DNA of 64,000 nucleotides from Pseudoxanthomonas kalamensis DSM 18571 (GTDB taxonomy: Bacteria; Pseudomonadota; Gammaproteobacteria; Xanthomonadales; Xanthomonadaceae). A program made the translations under genes and the position numbers. Where the stretch lies: positions 124,001 through 188,000 of the forward strand of contig NZ_PDWQ01000001.1 in NCBI RefSeq assembly GCF_010211745.1, given 5' to 3'. Below are positions 21,630 through 29,686 of the stretch, piece after piece. Below the pieces are notes generated by a model. It did not search any database. It was not told where the DNA came from and saw only the letters and a list, made by a program, of their open reading frames with translations. Positions within the stretch are counted from its first letter, which is position 1; every line of letters begins with the position of its first letter.

Positions 21630-22319
21630 ATGCGCATCCTGCTGGTGGAAGACGACGATCTGCTTGGAGAAGGCATCCGCACCCTGTTGCGCCGAGCCGC
21701 GTATTCAGTGGACTGGGTCCATGACGGTCCGGGCGCGCTGACCGCGATCCGCGATGGCAACTTCGACCTGGTCGTGCTCGATCTCGGGCTGCCCGGCCTG
21801 GACGGCATCCAGGTGATCCGCCAGTGCCGCGACCGCGGCGCCGACGTGCCGATCCTGGTACTGAGCGCACGCGAACGCCCGTCCGACCGCGCCACCGGGC
21901 TGGACGTCGGCGCCGACGACTATCTCGGCAAACCGTTCGACCCCAACGAGCTGCTGGCGCGGGTACGCGCGCTGTTGCGGCGCAGCTCCGGCCGCGCCAC
22001 GCCGCTGCTGGTCCACGGCGCGCTGACGCTGGACCCGGCGGCGCTGTCGGCCAGCTGGCAGGGGCGCGCGCTGGACCTGACCCGCCGCGAATTCGCCCTG
22101 CTGCGACTGCTGATGGAATCCAACGGCCGGCCGCTCAGCCGCGAATCGGCGCAGCAGCGCCTGTACGGCTGGAACGAGGACGTGGCCAGCAACGCCGTCG
22201 ATGTCCACGTCCACCAGCTGCGACGCAAACTGCCAGAAGGCATGATCCGCACCGTGCGCGGCGTCGGTTACGCGCTGGACCCGCAGGTCGCCGGTGCGCG
22301 GGACGGCAATTCGCCATGA
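21630..22319 (+). CDS. Response regulator, OmpR/PhoB family
   Basis: The 229-aa protein has a receiver domain (acidic pair Asp8/Asp9, phosphoacceptor Asp51 in VVLDLGLPG, Lys101 in LGKPF) and a winged-helix DNA-binding domain (LTRREFALLRLL to VRGVGYAL). The best match by eye is the QseB/PmrA/BasR branch. It overlaps the sensor kinase gene by 4 bp. Being downstream of the ligase/diiron run without a clear gap, it may regulate that run. Confidence 0.95.
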   Translation: MRILLVEDDDLLGEGIRTLLRRAAYSVDWVHDGPGALTAIRDGNFDLVVLDLGLPGLDGIQVIRQCRDRGADVPILVLSARERPSDRATGLDVGADDYLGKPFDPNELLARVRALLRRSSGRATPLLVHGALTLDPAALSASWQGRALDLTRREFALLRLLMESNGRPLSRESAQQRLYGWNEDVASNAVDVHVHQLRRKLPEGMIRTVRGVGYALDPQVAGARDGNSP

Positions 22320-23722
22320 GATCGATGCGGCGAACGTTGCTGCTGTCGCTGATCGTGGTGATGTCACTGGTGATGGCGGTCGCCGCCGGCTTCAGCTACC
22401 GCGCCGGACTGCAGGAAGCGGGGGAAATGTTCGACGCCAAGCTGGCCCACTCGGCGCGGGTGCTGGTCAGCCTGGTCGATGCGCCGCTGGGTGATCTGGC
22501 CGAACATCCCGGCGACAACGATCCGGTGGTGATCCACGGCTGGCATGGCCAGGCACAGGGCGTCGGCGATGCGCTGGCTTTCCCCAGCGGGCATGCCTAC
22601 GAAACCAAACTGGCGTTCCAGGTGCGCGATGTACAGGGCCGGCTGCTGCTGCGTTCGGACAGCGGTCCGGACACGCCATTGGCGCCGCGCGAACCGGGCT
22701 TTCGCAACGTGGTCCTGGACGGCGAGCAGTGGCGCAGCTTCACCCTGCAGGCACCGAGCGGGCGCTGGTACCAGTCGGCCGAACGCGCCGACATCCGCCG
22801 CGAGATCGCCGGCGACATCGCCCTGGGTACCCTGCTGCCGCTGCTGCTGGCGCTGCCGTTGCTGGCGCTGTCGGTGTGGTGGGTCGTGCGCTGGGCGACC
22901 CGCGGACTGGCGCAGGTCTCCGAGGAAATCGGCGCGCGCGCGCCCGAACGCATGCAGCCGATCCGGCTGCAGCACGTGCCGGAAGAGATTCAGGGCCTGG
23001 TCGCGGCGACCAACGGCTTGCTGGCGCGTCTGGAGGCCAGCCTGGCGCGCGAACGCCGCTTCACCGCCGACGCCGCGCACGAGCTGCGCACGCCGCTGGC
23101 GGCGCTGAAGGTGCATGCCGACAACCTGCGCCATGCCGCCGACGAGGGCGAACGCAGCGAATCGCAACGCCAGGTCGATGCCAGCGTCCGCCGCATGGAG
23201 CGGCTGGTCGCGCAACTGCTGTCGCTGGCCAAGCTCGAACCCGACGCCCCGCGCGATTTCCACGACGTGGTAGACATGTCCATCCTGGTCCAGCGCCAGG
23301 TCGAACAGCAGTCCGCGCTGGCCGCCGCACGTGATATCGAACTGGTGTCGCAAATCCAGTCCGCACCGATGACGGTGCATGGCGAAGAGGTCGCGCTGGA
23401 AACCCTGGTCCGCAACCTGCTGGAGAACGCCCTGCGCTACACCCCACGCGGCGGTCGGGTCGAGATTGCGCTGGCCGACGATGGCGATGCGCTCAAGCTG
23501 CGGATGGAAGACTCGGGCCCCGGTATTCCTCCGCACGCGCGCGAACGCGTGTTCGAGCGTTTCCACCGCGAACTGGGAACCCAGACCGAAGGCAGTGGCC
23601 TGGGCCTGCCAATCGTCAGCCAGGTGCTTGCCCTGCATGGCGGCGCGATCACGCTGGACGATTCGCCGGCGCTGGGCGGACTGCGCGTGCGCGTGCGCCT
23701 GCCGCGGCAACCGGCGCACTGA
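22316..23722 (+). CDS. Sensor histidine kinase, QseC-like
   Basis: The 468-aa protein has two membrane helices (about residues 7-26 and 168-192) enclosing a periplasmic sensor domain of some 140 residues. Then come a HAMP-like linker, the H-box ADAAHELRTPLAAL with phosphoacceptor His255, an N-box (NLLENALRYTP), and G-boxes (DSGPGIP, GSGLGLPI). It is the partner of the response regulator just upstream. The ligand is unknown. It converges with the RND permease gene across 17 bp. Confidence 0.95.
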   Translation: MRSMRRTLLLSLIVVMSLVMAVAAGFSYRAGLQEAGEMFDAKLAHSARVLVSLVDAPLGDLAEHPGDNDPVVIHGWHGQAQGVGDALAFPSGHAYETKLAFQVRDVQGRLLLRSDSGPDTPLAPREPGFRNVVLDGEQWRSFTLQAPSGRWYQSAERADIRREIAGDIALGTLLPLLLALPLLALSVWWVVRWATRGLAQVSEEIGARAPERMQPIRLQHVPEEIQGLVAATNGLLARLEASLARERRFTADAAHELRTPLAALKVHADNLRHAADEGERSESQRQVDASVRRMERLVAQLLSLAKLEPDAPRDFHDVVDMSILVQRQVEQQSALAAARDIELVSQIQSAPMTVHGEEVALETLVRNLLENALRYTPRGGRVEIALADDGDALKLRMEDSGPGIPPHARERVFERFHRELGTQTEGSGLGLPIVSQVLALHGGAITLDDSPALGGLRVRVRLPRQPAH

Positions 23723-23739
23723 AACCGCCGGCTGCGCTG

Positions 23740-26700
23740 TCAGTCGACCCGTTCTTCCGGCCGGACCCGGAACCAGGCCGCGTACAGCGCCGGCAAGAAT
23801 AGCAGGGTCAGCACGGTCGCCACCGCCAGTCCGCCCATGATCGCCACCGCCATCGGCCCGAAGAAAGCGCTGCGCGACAGCGGGATCATCGCCAGGATCG
23901 CCGCCAGCGCGGTCAGCACGATCGGGCGGAAACGGCGCACGGTGGCGTCGATCACCGCGTGCCAGCGGTCGTGGCCGGCGCGGATGTCCTGTTCGATCTG
24001 GTCGACCAGGATCACCGAGTTGCGCATGATCATGCCCGACAGCGCGATGGTGCCGAGCATGGCGACGAAGCCGAACGGCACCCGGAACAGCAGCAGCGCC
24101 AGGGTCACCCCGATCAGTCCCAGCGGCGCGGTCAACAGCACCAGCACCACTCGCGGGAAGCTGCGCAGCTGCAACATCAGCAAGGTCACCACCACCAGCA
24201 GGAACAGCGGCATCCCGGCCTTGATCGAATTCTGCCCACGCGCCGAATCCTCGATCGCGCCACCGACTTCCAGCAGGTAGCCATTGGGCAGAGCGGAACG
24301 GATCTGGTCCAGGGTCGGCTCGATCTGCGCGACCACGGTCGGCGCGGTCAGCTCGGTCCCGATGTCGGCGCGTACGGTGATCGTCGGCAACCGGTTGCGG
24401 TGCCAGATGATGCCGTCCTCGAAGGCGTATTCCAGCGTGCCCACCTGTGCCAGCGGCACGCTGCCGCCGCTGGCGATCGGCACCGCCAGGCTGCCGAGCA
24501 GTTGCAGCCGGGTGCGCTCGTCCTCCGGCCCGCGCAGCAGGATCTCGACCAGCACGTTGTTCTCGCGATACGTGCTCACGTGCAGTCCCGACAGGGAGCT
24601 GGCCAGGAACTGCGCCACCTGGCTGCTGCTGACGCCCAGCGCGCGCGCGCGTTCCTGGTCCAGATTGACCCGCACCACCTTGCTGGGCTCGTCCCAATCG
24701 AGGTTGACATTGGTGGTGTTGGGGTTGGCGCGCACCTTCTGCTCGACCTGGCGCGCGATCTCGCGCACGCGGTCGATATGCTCGCCGGACACCCGCAGCT
24801 GGATCGGGTATCCCACCGGTGGGCCGTTCTCCAGCCGGGTCACGCGGAACTGCAACTGCGGGAACTGCGGCCCGACTTCGTCGATCAGCCAGCGGCGCAG
24901 GCGTTCACGTGCTTCGATATCCCTGGCCAGCACCACGAACTGGCTGAAGTTGGTCTGCGGCAACTGCTGGTCCAGCGGCAGGTAGAAGCGCGGCGAACCG
25001 GTACCGACATAGGCCACGTAGTTGTCGATGTCCTCGCCGCGCGCAGCCAGCAGCTTCTCCAGCCGCAGCGCCTGCTTCTCGGTTTCGCGCAGCGACACGC
25101 CTTCGGCCAGTTCCATGTCGACCATCAGTTCGGGACGGGTCGAGTCGGGGAAGAACTGCTGCGGCACGAAGCGGAACAGCAGCACCGAGGCAACGAACGT
25201 CGCTATGGTGATCCCGATCACCAGCCAGCGATGGCGCAGGCAGGCGTCGAGCAGGGCGCGGAAGCGCCGGTAGAACGGCTTCTGGTACGGGTCGTGCTGG
25301 TGGTGCTCGCCGTCCTGCTCCGGCACCGGCGCCAGCACATCGGCGAACGCCGGCCAGCGGTCGGCCAGGCGCTCGCGCCAGCCGCGCCAGCGCGCCGCCA
25401 GCGAACCGGGCTTCGGCGCCGCCTTCGGCAGATGCAGGTCCGGCAGCATCTTGTCGCCCAGGTACGGGATGAACAGCACCGCCGCGATCCACGACACCAG
25501 CAGGGCGATGGTCACCACCTGGAACAGCGAGCGGGTGTATTCGCCGGTGCTGGACGCGGCGGTGGCGATTGGCAGGAAACCGGCGGCGGTCACCAGGGTG
25601 CCGGTCAGCATCGGGAAGGCGGTGCTTTCGTAGGCGAAGCTGGCCGCACGCAGGCGGTCGAAACCCTGCTCCATCTTGATCGCCATCATCTCCACCGCGA
25701 TGATCGCGTCGTCGACCAGCAGGCCCAGCGCCAGCACCAGCGCACCCAGCGAGATCTTGTGCAGGCCGACCCCGAAGTAGTGCATGACCGCGAAGGTCAT
25801 CGCCAGCACCAGCGGGATCGACACCGCCACCACCAGGCCAGTGCGCAGGCCCAGCGAGAAGAAGCTCACCAGCAGCACGATGGTCACCGCCTCGGCCAGC
25901 ACCCGCACGAATTCGCCGATCGATTCGCGCACCGCGTGCGGCTGGTCGGAGACCTTGCGCAACTGCATGCCCAGCGGCAGCGTGGCCTGCAGGCGGCGGA
26001 ACTCGTGCTCCAGGGTGTCGCCGAGACTGACGATGTCGCCGCCGTCGCGCATCGCCACCGCGATGCCGATGGCGTCCTCGCCCATGAAGCGCATGCGCGG
26101 CTGCGCCGGATCGGAGAAGCCGCGGTACACGCGGGCCACGTCGGCCAGACGGAAGGTGTTGCCGTTGGCGCGGACCGGGAAGTCGCGGATCTGCTCGACC
26201 GAATCGAAGCCGCCGCTGATGCGCAACTGCACGCGGTCGCTCGGCGTCTCGAAGAAGCCGGCCGCGACTATCGCGTTCTGCTGCTCCAGCGCCTGCTGGA
26301 TGCTCGCCAGCGGGATGCCGAGGGTGGCCAGCTTGGTGTTGGACAGCTCGATCCACACCTTTTCGTCCTGCAGGCCGACCAGTTCGACCTTGGCCACGTC
26401 CGCCACCCGCTGCAGTTCCAGCTGGATGCGGTCGGCATATTCCTTCATCACCGCGTAGTCGAAACCCGGCGCGGTCAGCGCATAGATGTTGCCGTAGGTG
26501 TCGCCGAATTCGTCGTTGAAGTACGGGCCGTACACGCCTTCCGGCAGCGTGGCGCGGATGTCGCCGACCCGCTTGCGCACCTGATACCACAGCTCCGGCA
26601 CTTCGTCCGAATGCATCGAATCGCGCGCCATGATGATGACCTGCGACTCGCCGGGCCGCGAATACGAACGCACGTACTCGTATTCGCCGGTGCCCATCAC

Positions 26701-26919
26701 CGCCTTCTCGATGCGCTCGGTGACCTGCCGCGAGACTTCCTCGGCGGTCGCGCCCGGCCACTTGGTGTTCACCACCATCACCTTGAAGGTGAACGGCGGA
26801 TCCTCGGACTGGCCGAGGTGGCGATACGACCAGGCGCCGACGATCGCCAGCACGATCATCGCGTACAGCACCAGGCCGCGATTGGTCAGCGCCCACTCGG
26901 ACACGTTGAAGCGACGCAT
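23740..26919 (-). CDS. RND-family efflux permease (AcrB/MexB-like)
   Basis: The 1059-aa protein has the size and internal repeat of a resistance-nodulation-division inner-membrane pump: a first helix (GLVLYAMIVLAIVGAWSY), large periplasmic loops after helices 1 and 7, and the proton-relay pair Asp-Asp in LLVDDAIIAVEMM. It probably exports small hydrophobic or toxic compounds with the adaptor encoded 94 bp upstream and TolC. The loop residues alone do not give the substrate. Part of the central cytoplasmic linker is rich in His/Gln/Asp (EQDGEHHQHD). Confidence 0.95.
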   Translation of the reverse strand: MRRFNVSEWALTNRGLVLYAMIVLAIVGAWSYRHLGQSEDPPFTFKVMVVNTKWPGATAEEVSRQVTERIEKAVMGTGEYEYVRSYSRPGESQVIIMARDSMHSDEVPELWYQVRKRVGDIRATLPEGVYGPYFNDEFGDTYGNIYALTAPGFDYAVMKEYADRIQLELQRVADVAKVELVGLQDEKVWIELSNTKLATLGIPLASIQQALEQQNAIVAAGFFETPSDRVQLRISGGFDSVEQIRDFPVRANGNTFRLADVARVYRGFSDPAQPRMRFMGEDAIGIAVAMRDGGDIVSLGDTLEHEFRRLQATLPLGMQLRKVSDQPHAVRESIGEFVRVLAEAVTIVLLVSFFSLGLRTGLVVAVSIPLVLAMTFAVMHYFGVGLHKISLGALVLALGLLVDDAIIAVEMMAIKMEQGFDRLRAASFAYESTAFPMLTGTLVTAAGFLPIATAASSTGEYTRSLFQVVTIALLVSWIAAVLFIPYLGDKMLPDLHLPKAAPKPGSLAARWRGWRERLADRWPAFADVLAPVPEQDGEHHQHDPYQKPFYRRFRALLDACLRHRWLVIGITIATFVASVLLFRFVPQQFFPDSTRPELMVDMELAEGVSLRETEKQALRLEKLLAARGEDIDNYVAYVGTGSPRFYLPLDQQLPQTNFSQFVVLARDIEARERLRRWLIDEVGPQFPQLQFRVTRLENGPPVGYPIQLRVSGEHIDRVREIARQVEQKVRANPNTTNVNLDWDEPSKVVRVNLDQERARALGVSSSQVAQFLASSLSGLHVSTYRENNVLVEILLRGPEDERTRLQLLGSLAVPIASGGSVPLAQVGTLEYAFEDGIIWHRNRLPTITVRADIGTELTAPTVVAQIEPTLDQIRSALPNGYLLEVGGAIEDSARGQNSIKAGMPLFLLVVVTLLMLQLRSFPRVVLVLLTAPLGLIGVTLALLLFRVPFGFVAMLGTIALSGMIMRNSVILVDQIEQDIRAGHDRWHAVIDATVRRFRPIVLTALAAILAMIPLSRSAFFGPMAVAIMGGLAVATVLTLLFLPALYAAWFRVRPEERVD

Positions 26920-27013
26920 GCTCAGTGCTCCCCCGGGCTTGGCGGCGCGCCGCGAGTGGCCTGACGCCCAGCGGATCGGATCATTCGGTCGGCTCCACCC
27001 ACTGCGACCGCAC

Positions 27014-28117
27014 TCACTGCAATTCCAGCGGCTTGTTGTCGTGATCCACCGGCGCGACCTGCTGCCCTTCGCTGAGCAGGTGGCCGCCGGCCGACACGAT
27101 CCAGTCGTCCGCGGCCAGCCCCTGCAGCACCGGCACGCTGTCCTCGCCGTACGCGCCCAGCTTCACCGGTCGGGAGTTCACCTGGCGGCTGCCGGGATCG
27201 ACCACCCACACCGCGGCGCTGCCGTCGACCCCTTTCTGCACCGCCGATAGCGGGATGCTCAACGCCGCCGCGTCGCCGCCCTCGCGCAGGAACACCCGCG
27301 CGCTCTGCCCCAGTTCCACCTGCTGCGCGGCGGCCGCGTCCAGCCCGACCTTGGCCGTGTAGGTCCGGGTCTGCGCGTCGGCCGCCGGCGAAAGCTCGCG
27401 GATACGGCCCTGCAGCCGCTGTCCGGGCGCGTTCCACAACTCGATCCAGGCCGGCTGGTCGACGCCGAACTCACGGATACGGCTTTCCGGCAACGCAATC
27501 ACCACGTCGCGATCGCCGTCCGCGGCCAGGGTGAACACCGTCTGCCCGGCGGCGACGACCTGCCCGACTTCGACCTGGCGCGAGGCGACCACGCCGTCGC
27601 GCGGCGCGCGCAACTGCGAATACGCCTGCTGGTTGCGCATCACGTCGAACTGCGCGCGCGCGGCCCGTGCCTGACCTTCGGCCGCCTTGTAGGCCGCCTC
27701 TTGCGCGTCGAAAGCGGACTGGCTGACCAGCTGTTCGCGCACCAGCCGCGCATAGCGGTCGCGGTCGCCGCGCGCGCGCGCCAGATCGGCTTCGGCGGCG
27801 GCCAGTTGCGCCCGCGCCGCTTCGGCCTGCAGGCTCAGGTCGCCGGGATCGAGCACTGCCAGCACCTGGCCCTGGCGGACCCGGGTTCCGGTGCTGACAT
27901 CGCGGCGGACCAGCTTGCCGGCCACCCGGAACGCCAGCGGACTTTCCTCGCGCGCCCGGACTTCGCCGGCGTAGGCCGACAACGCCGCCTGTTCGCCGCC
28001 CTGCGGATGCGCGACCAACGCCGGGCGGACCGGATCGACCGCTGGCGATCCGCCACAGGCCGACAGCATCACCGTTGCCAGTAATATTCCGAATCCCTGC
28101 AGATAGCGCTTGCGCAT
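27014..28117 (-). CDS. RND efflux periplasmic adaptor (membrane fusion lipoprotein)
   Basis: The 367-aa product has a lipoprotein signal with lipobox LSAC (residues 18-21). The normal adaptor order follows: half-lipoyl (AGKLVRRDVSTGTRV), an alpha-helical hairpin (SLQAEAARAQLAAAEADLARA to AYKAAEGQARAARAQ), a second half-lipoyl (YSQLRAPRDGVVASRQVEVG), and beta-barrel and MP domains. It links the RND permease to TolC. It is the first gene of the pump operon and is divergent from a tetR gene. The long N-terminal extension of the frame is non-coding promoter DNA. Confidence 0.95.
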   Translation of the reverse strand: MRKRYLQGFGILLATVMLSACGGSPAVDPVRPALVAHPQGGEQAALSAYAGEVRAREESPLAFRVAGKLVRRDVSTGTRVRQGQVLAVLDPGDLSLQAEAARAQLAAAEADLARARGDRDRYARLVREQLVSQSAFDAQEAAYKAAEGQARAARAQFDVMRNQQAYSQLRAPRDGVVASRQVEVGQVVAAGQTVFTLAADGDRDVVIALPESRIREFGVDQPAWIELWNAPGQRLQGRIRELSPAADAQTRTYTAKVGLDAAAAQQVELGQSARVFLREGGDAAALSIPLSAVQKGVDGSAAVWVVDPGSRQVNSRPVKLGAYGEDSVPVLQGLAADDWIVSAGGHLLSEGQQVAPVDHDNKPLELQ

Positions 28118-28152
28118 CGGCGATCCCGCCCTTGGAATAAATGAACTGAATG

Positions 28153-28179
28153 GTATAATATATACAGTCGCATCGACTG
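28153..28179. promoter_or_regulatory. Twin palindromic operator between RND operon and tetR
   Basis: Two adjacent inverted repeats lie in the 78-bp divergent spacer: GTATA-ATA-TATAC (28153-28165) and CAGTCG-CAT-CGACTG (28165-28179, perfect arms). The first contains TATAAT, a likely -10 for the tetR gene and, on the other strand, near a -10 for the adaptor gene. TetR repressors bind this kind of site and block both promoters. Sharing the base at 28165 makes a 27-bp composite element. Confidence 0.75.
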
Positions 28180-28195
28180 GTCTACCATTGACAGC

Positions 28196-28864
28196 ATGGT
28201 TTCCGCGCCAAAATCCGCCGCCGCCCGCAAGCCGCCGTCCCGGCAGGCTACCGGCCCCGGCCGCCCGAAGGATCTGGGCAAGCGCACCGCCATCCTGGAG
28301 GCGGCCAAGCAGCTGTTCATCCGCGAAGGCTTCGCCGGCGCCAGCATGGACCAGATCGCGGCCGAAGCCCGGGTGTCCAAGCTCACCGTCTACAGTCATT
28401 TCGGCGACAAGGAAACCCTGTTCGCCGAAGCGATCCGCTGCAAGTGCGAGGAACTGCTGCCGGAAGAGCTGTTCCAGCAGTCACCGAAAGGCCCGCTGCG
28501 TGAGCAGATGCTGGTCATCGCCCGGGCATTCTTCACCCTGGTCAGCACCGACGAGTCGCTGGCCATGCACCGGGTCATCATCAACGCCCAGCATACCGAT
28601 ACGCCGTTGCGGGAAATCTTCTGGAAGTCGGGCCCACTGCGCATCCACGAGGCCTTCTCGGCGTTCCTGCGCAACCGGGTCGCCGCCGGCGAGCTGGCCA
28701 TCGACGACATCGACCGCGCGGCCAAGCAGTTCTTCTGCCTGGTCAAGGGCGAGCTGCATGCGCAGATGATGTGCAAGCTGTGCCAGCCCCCCACTCGCGC
28801 GGAGGAAAAGGCCCATCTGGAGGCCACCGTGGACTTCTTCCTGAAGGCCTATGCGCCGGCATGA
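28196..28864 (+). CDS. TetR-family repressor, probably of the adjacent RND pump
   Basis: The 222-aa protein has an N-terminal TetR helix-turn-helix (ILEAAKQLFIREGFAGASMDQIA, then VSKLTVYSHFGDKETLF, about residues 32-80) and a helical ligand-binding domain resembling the AcrR C-terminal type. It starts with a short basic linker (about 25 residues rich in Pro/Arg/Lys). It is divergent from the pump operon, with palindromes between the two. The pump's substrates are the likely inducers. Confidence 0.92.
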   Translation: MVSAPKSAAARKPPSRQATGPGRPKDLGKRTAILEAAKQLFIREGFAGASMDQIAAEARVSKLTVYSHFGDKETLFAEAIRCKCEELLPEELFQQSPKGPLREQMLVIARAFFTLVSTDESLAMHRVIINAQHTDTPLREIFWKSGPLRIHEAFSAFLRNRVAAGELAIDDIDRAAKQFFCLVKGELHAQMMCKLCQPPTRAEEKAHLEATVDFFLKAYAPA

Positions 28865-29009
28865 CGTCCGCGCGCTCGCGGCCGTCGGGCCGGAGGTCTC
28901 GGTGACTTCCGGCACTGCGTATGGGTGTACTACTACGGCGATGCTTCCACCTCGCCGCGCGCGGAAGCTGTTGTCCTAAAATGACGTCCCCACGCCGGAT
29001 ACTCCCACC

Positions 29010-29666
29010 ATGACGATCGATTACGCCCAGGCCCGCGAGAAGATGGTCGAGCAGCAAGTCCGCCCCTGGGACGTGCTGGATCCGGCCGTGCTCGAGGTGT
29101 TGGCCCGCCTGCCGCGCGAGGCCTTCGTGCCCGAGGCCCACCAGGCCCTGGCCTATGCCGACCTGGAACTGCCGTTGGGTCACGGCCAGCGGATGATGAA
29201 GCCGGTCGTCGAAGGCCGCACCCTGCAGGCGCTGACCGTGCAGCCGGACGAGGCGGTACTGGAAGTCGGCACCGGCAGCGGATACCTGTCCGCCTGCCTG
29301 GGCCAGCTGGCCCGCGAGGTCGTCAGCCTGGAAATCCACCCGGATCTGGCCGACAGCGCCCGCCAGCGCCTGGAAACCAGCGGATACGGCACCAATGTCC
29401 GGGTGGAAACCGCAGATGCCCTGCAGTACCCGTCCGAGCGCCGCTTCGACGTGGTCTGCGTGACCGGCGCGCTGGTGGACGTACCCGAGCGCTTCCTCGG
29501 CTGGCTGCGCCCCGGCGGCCGCCTGTTCGCGATCCGCGGGCATTCGCCGGTCATGGAAGCGGTGCTGGTGCGCAACGATGTCAACGCGCCGCGCATCGAA
29601 TCGTTGTTTGAAACCGATCTGCCCTATCTTGTCGGTGCCGCCCCGGCGCCGACTTTCGTGTTCTGA
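29010..29666 (+). CDS. Protein-L-isoaspartate methyltransferase-like protein
   Basis: The 218-aa protein has the SAM-binding core of PIMT (VLEVGTGSGYLSA, then VVSLEIHPDLADSARQRL, and a later DVVCVTGA). It differs from catalytic PIMT in the segment that normally reads like G-x-G-Q-T-I-S-x-P: here it is PLGHGQRMMKP, without the Thr-Ile-Ser. It may methylate another target or act differently. The gene lies 20 bp upstream of tolC and is probably cotranscribed with it. Confidence 0.8.
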   Translation: MTIDYAQAREKMVEQQVRPWDVLDPAVLEVLARLPREAFVPEAHQALAYADLELPLGHGQRMMKPVVEGRTLQALTVQPDEAVLEVGTGSGYLSACLGQLAREVVSLEIHPDLADSARQRLETSGYGTNVRVETADALQYPSERRFDVVCVTGALVDVPERFLGWLRPGGRLFAIRGHSPVMEAVLVRNDVNAPRIESLFETDLPYLVGAAPAPTFVF

Positions 29667-29686
29667 GATTACCGAAGGAATTCCGC

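Noticed and set aside
22364-24697. 777-aa minus-strand frame across the kinase and RND genes
   Set aside because: Antisense to the histidine kinase and out of frame with the RND permease; low-complexity Ala/Arg/Gly-rich translation.
23959-26964. 1001-aa plus-strand frame
   Set aside because: Antisense to the RND permease, with His/Gln/Asp-rich translation and no domain; a codon-bias artefact.
28890-28912. Hairpin CCGGAGGTC...GACTTCCGG after the tetR gene
   Set aside because: One mismatch and no T-tract; too weak to call a terminator.
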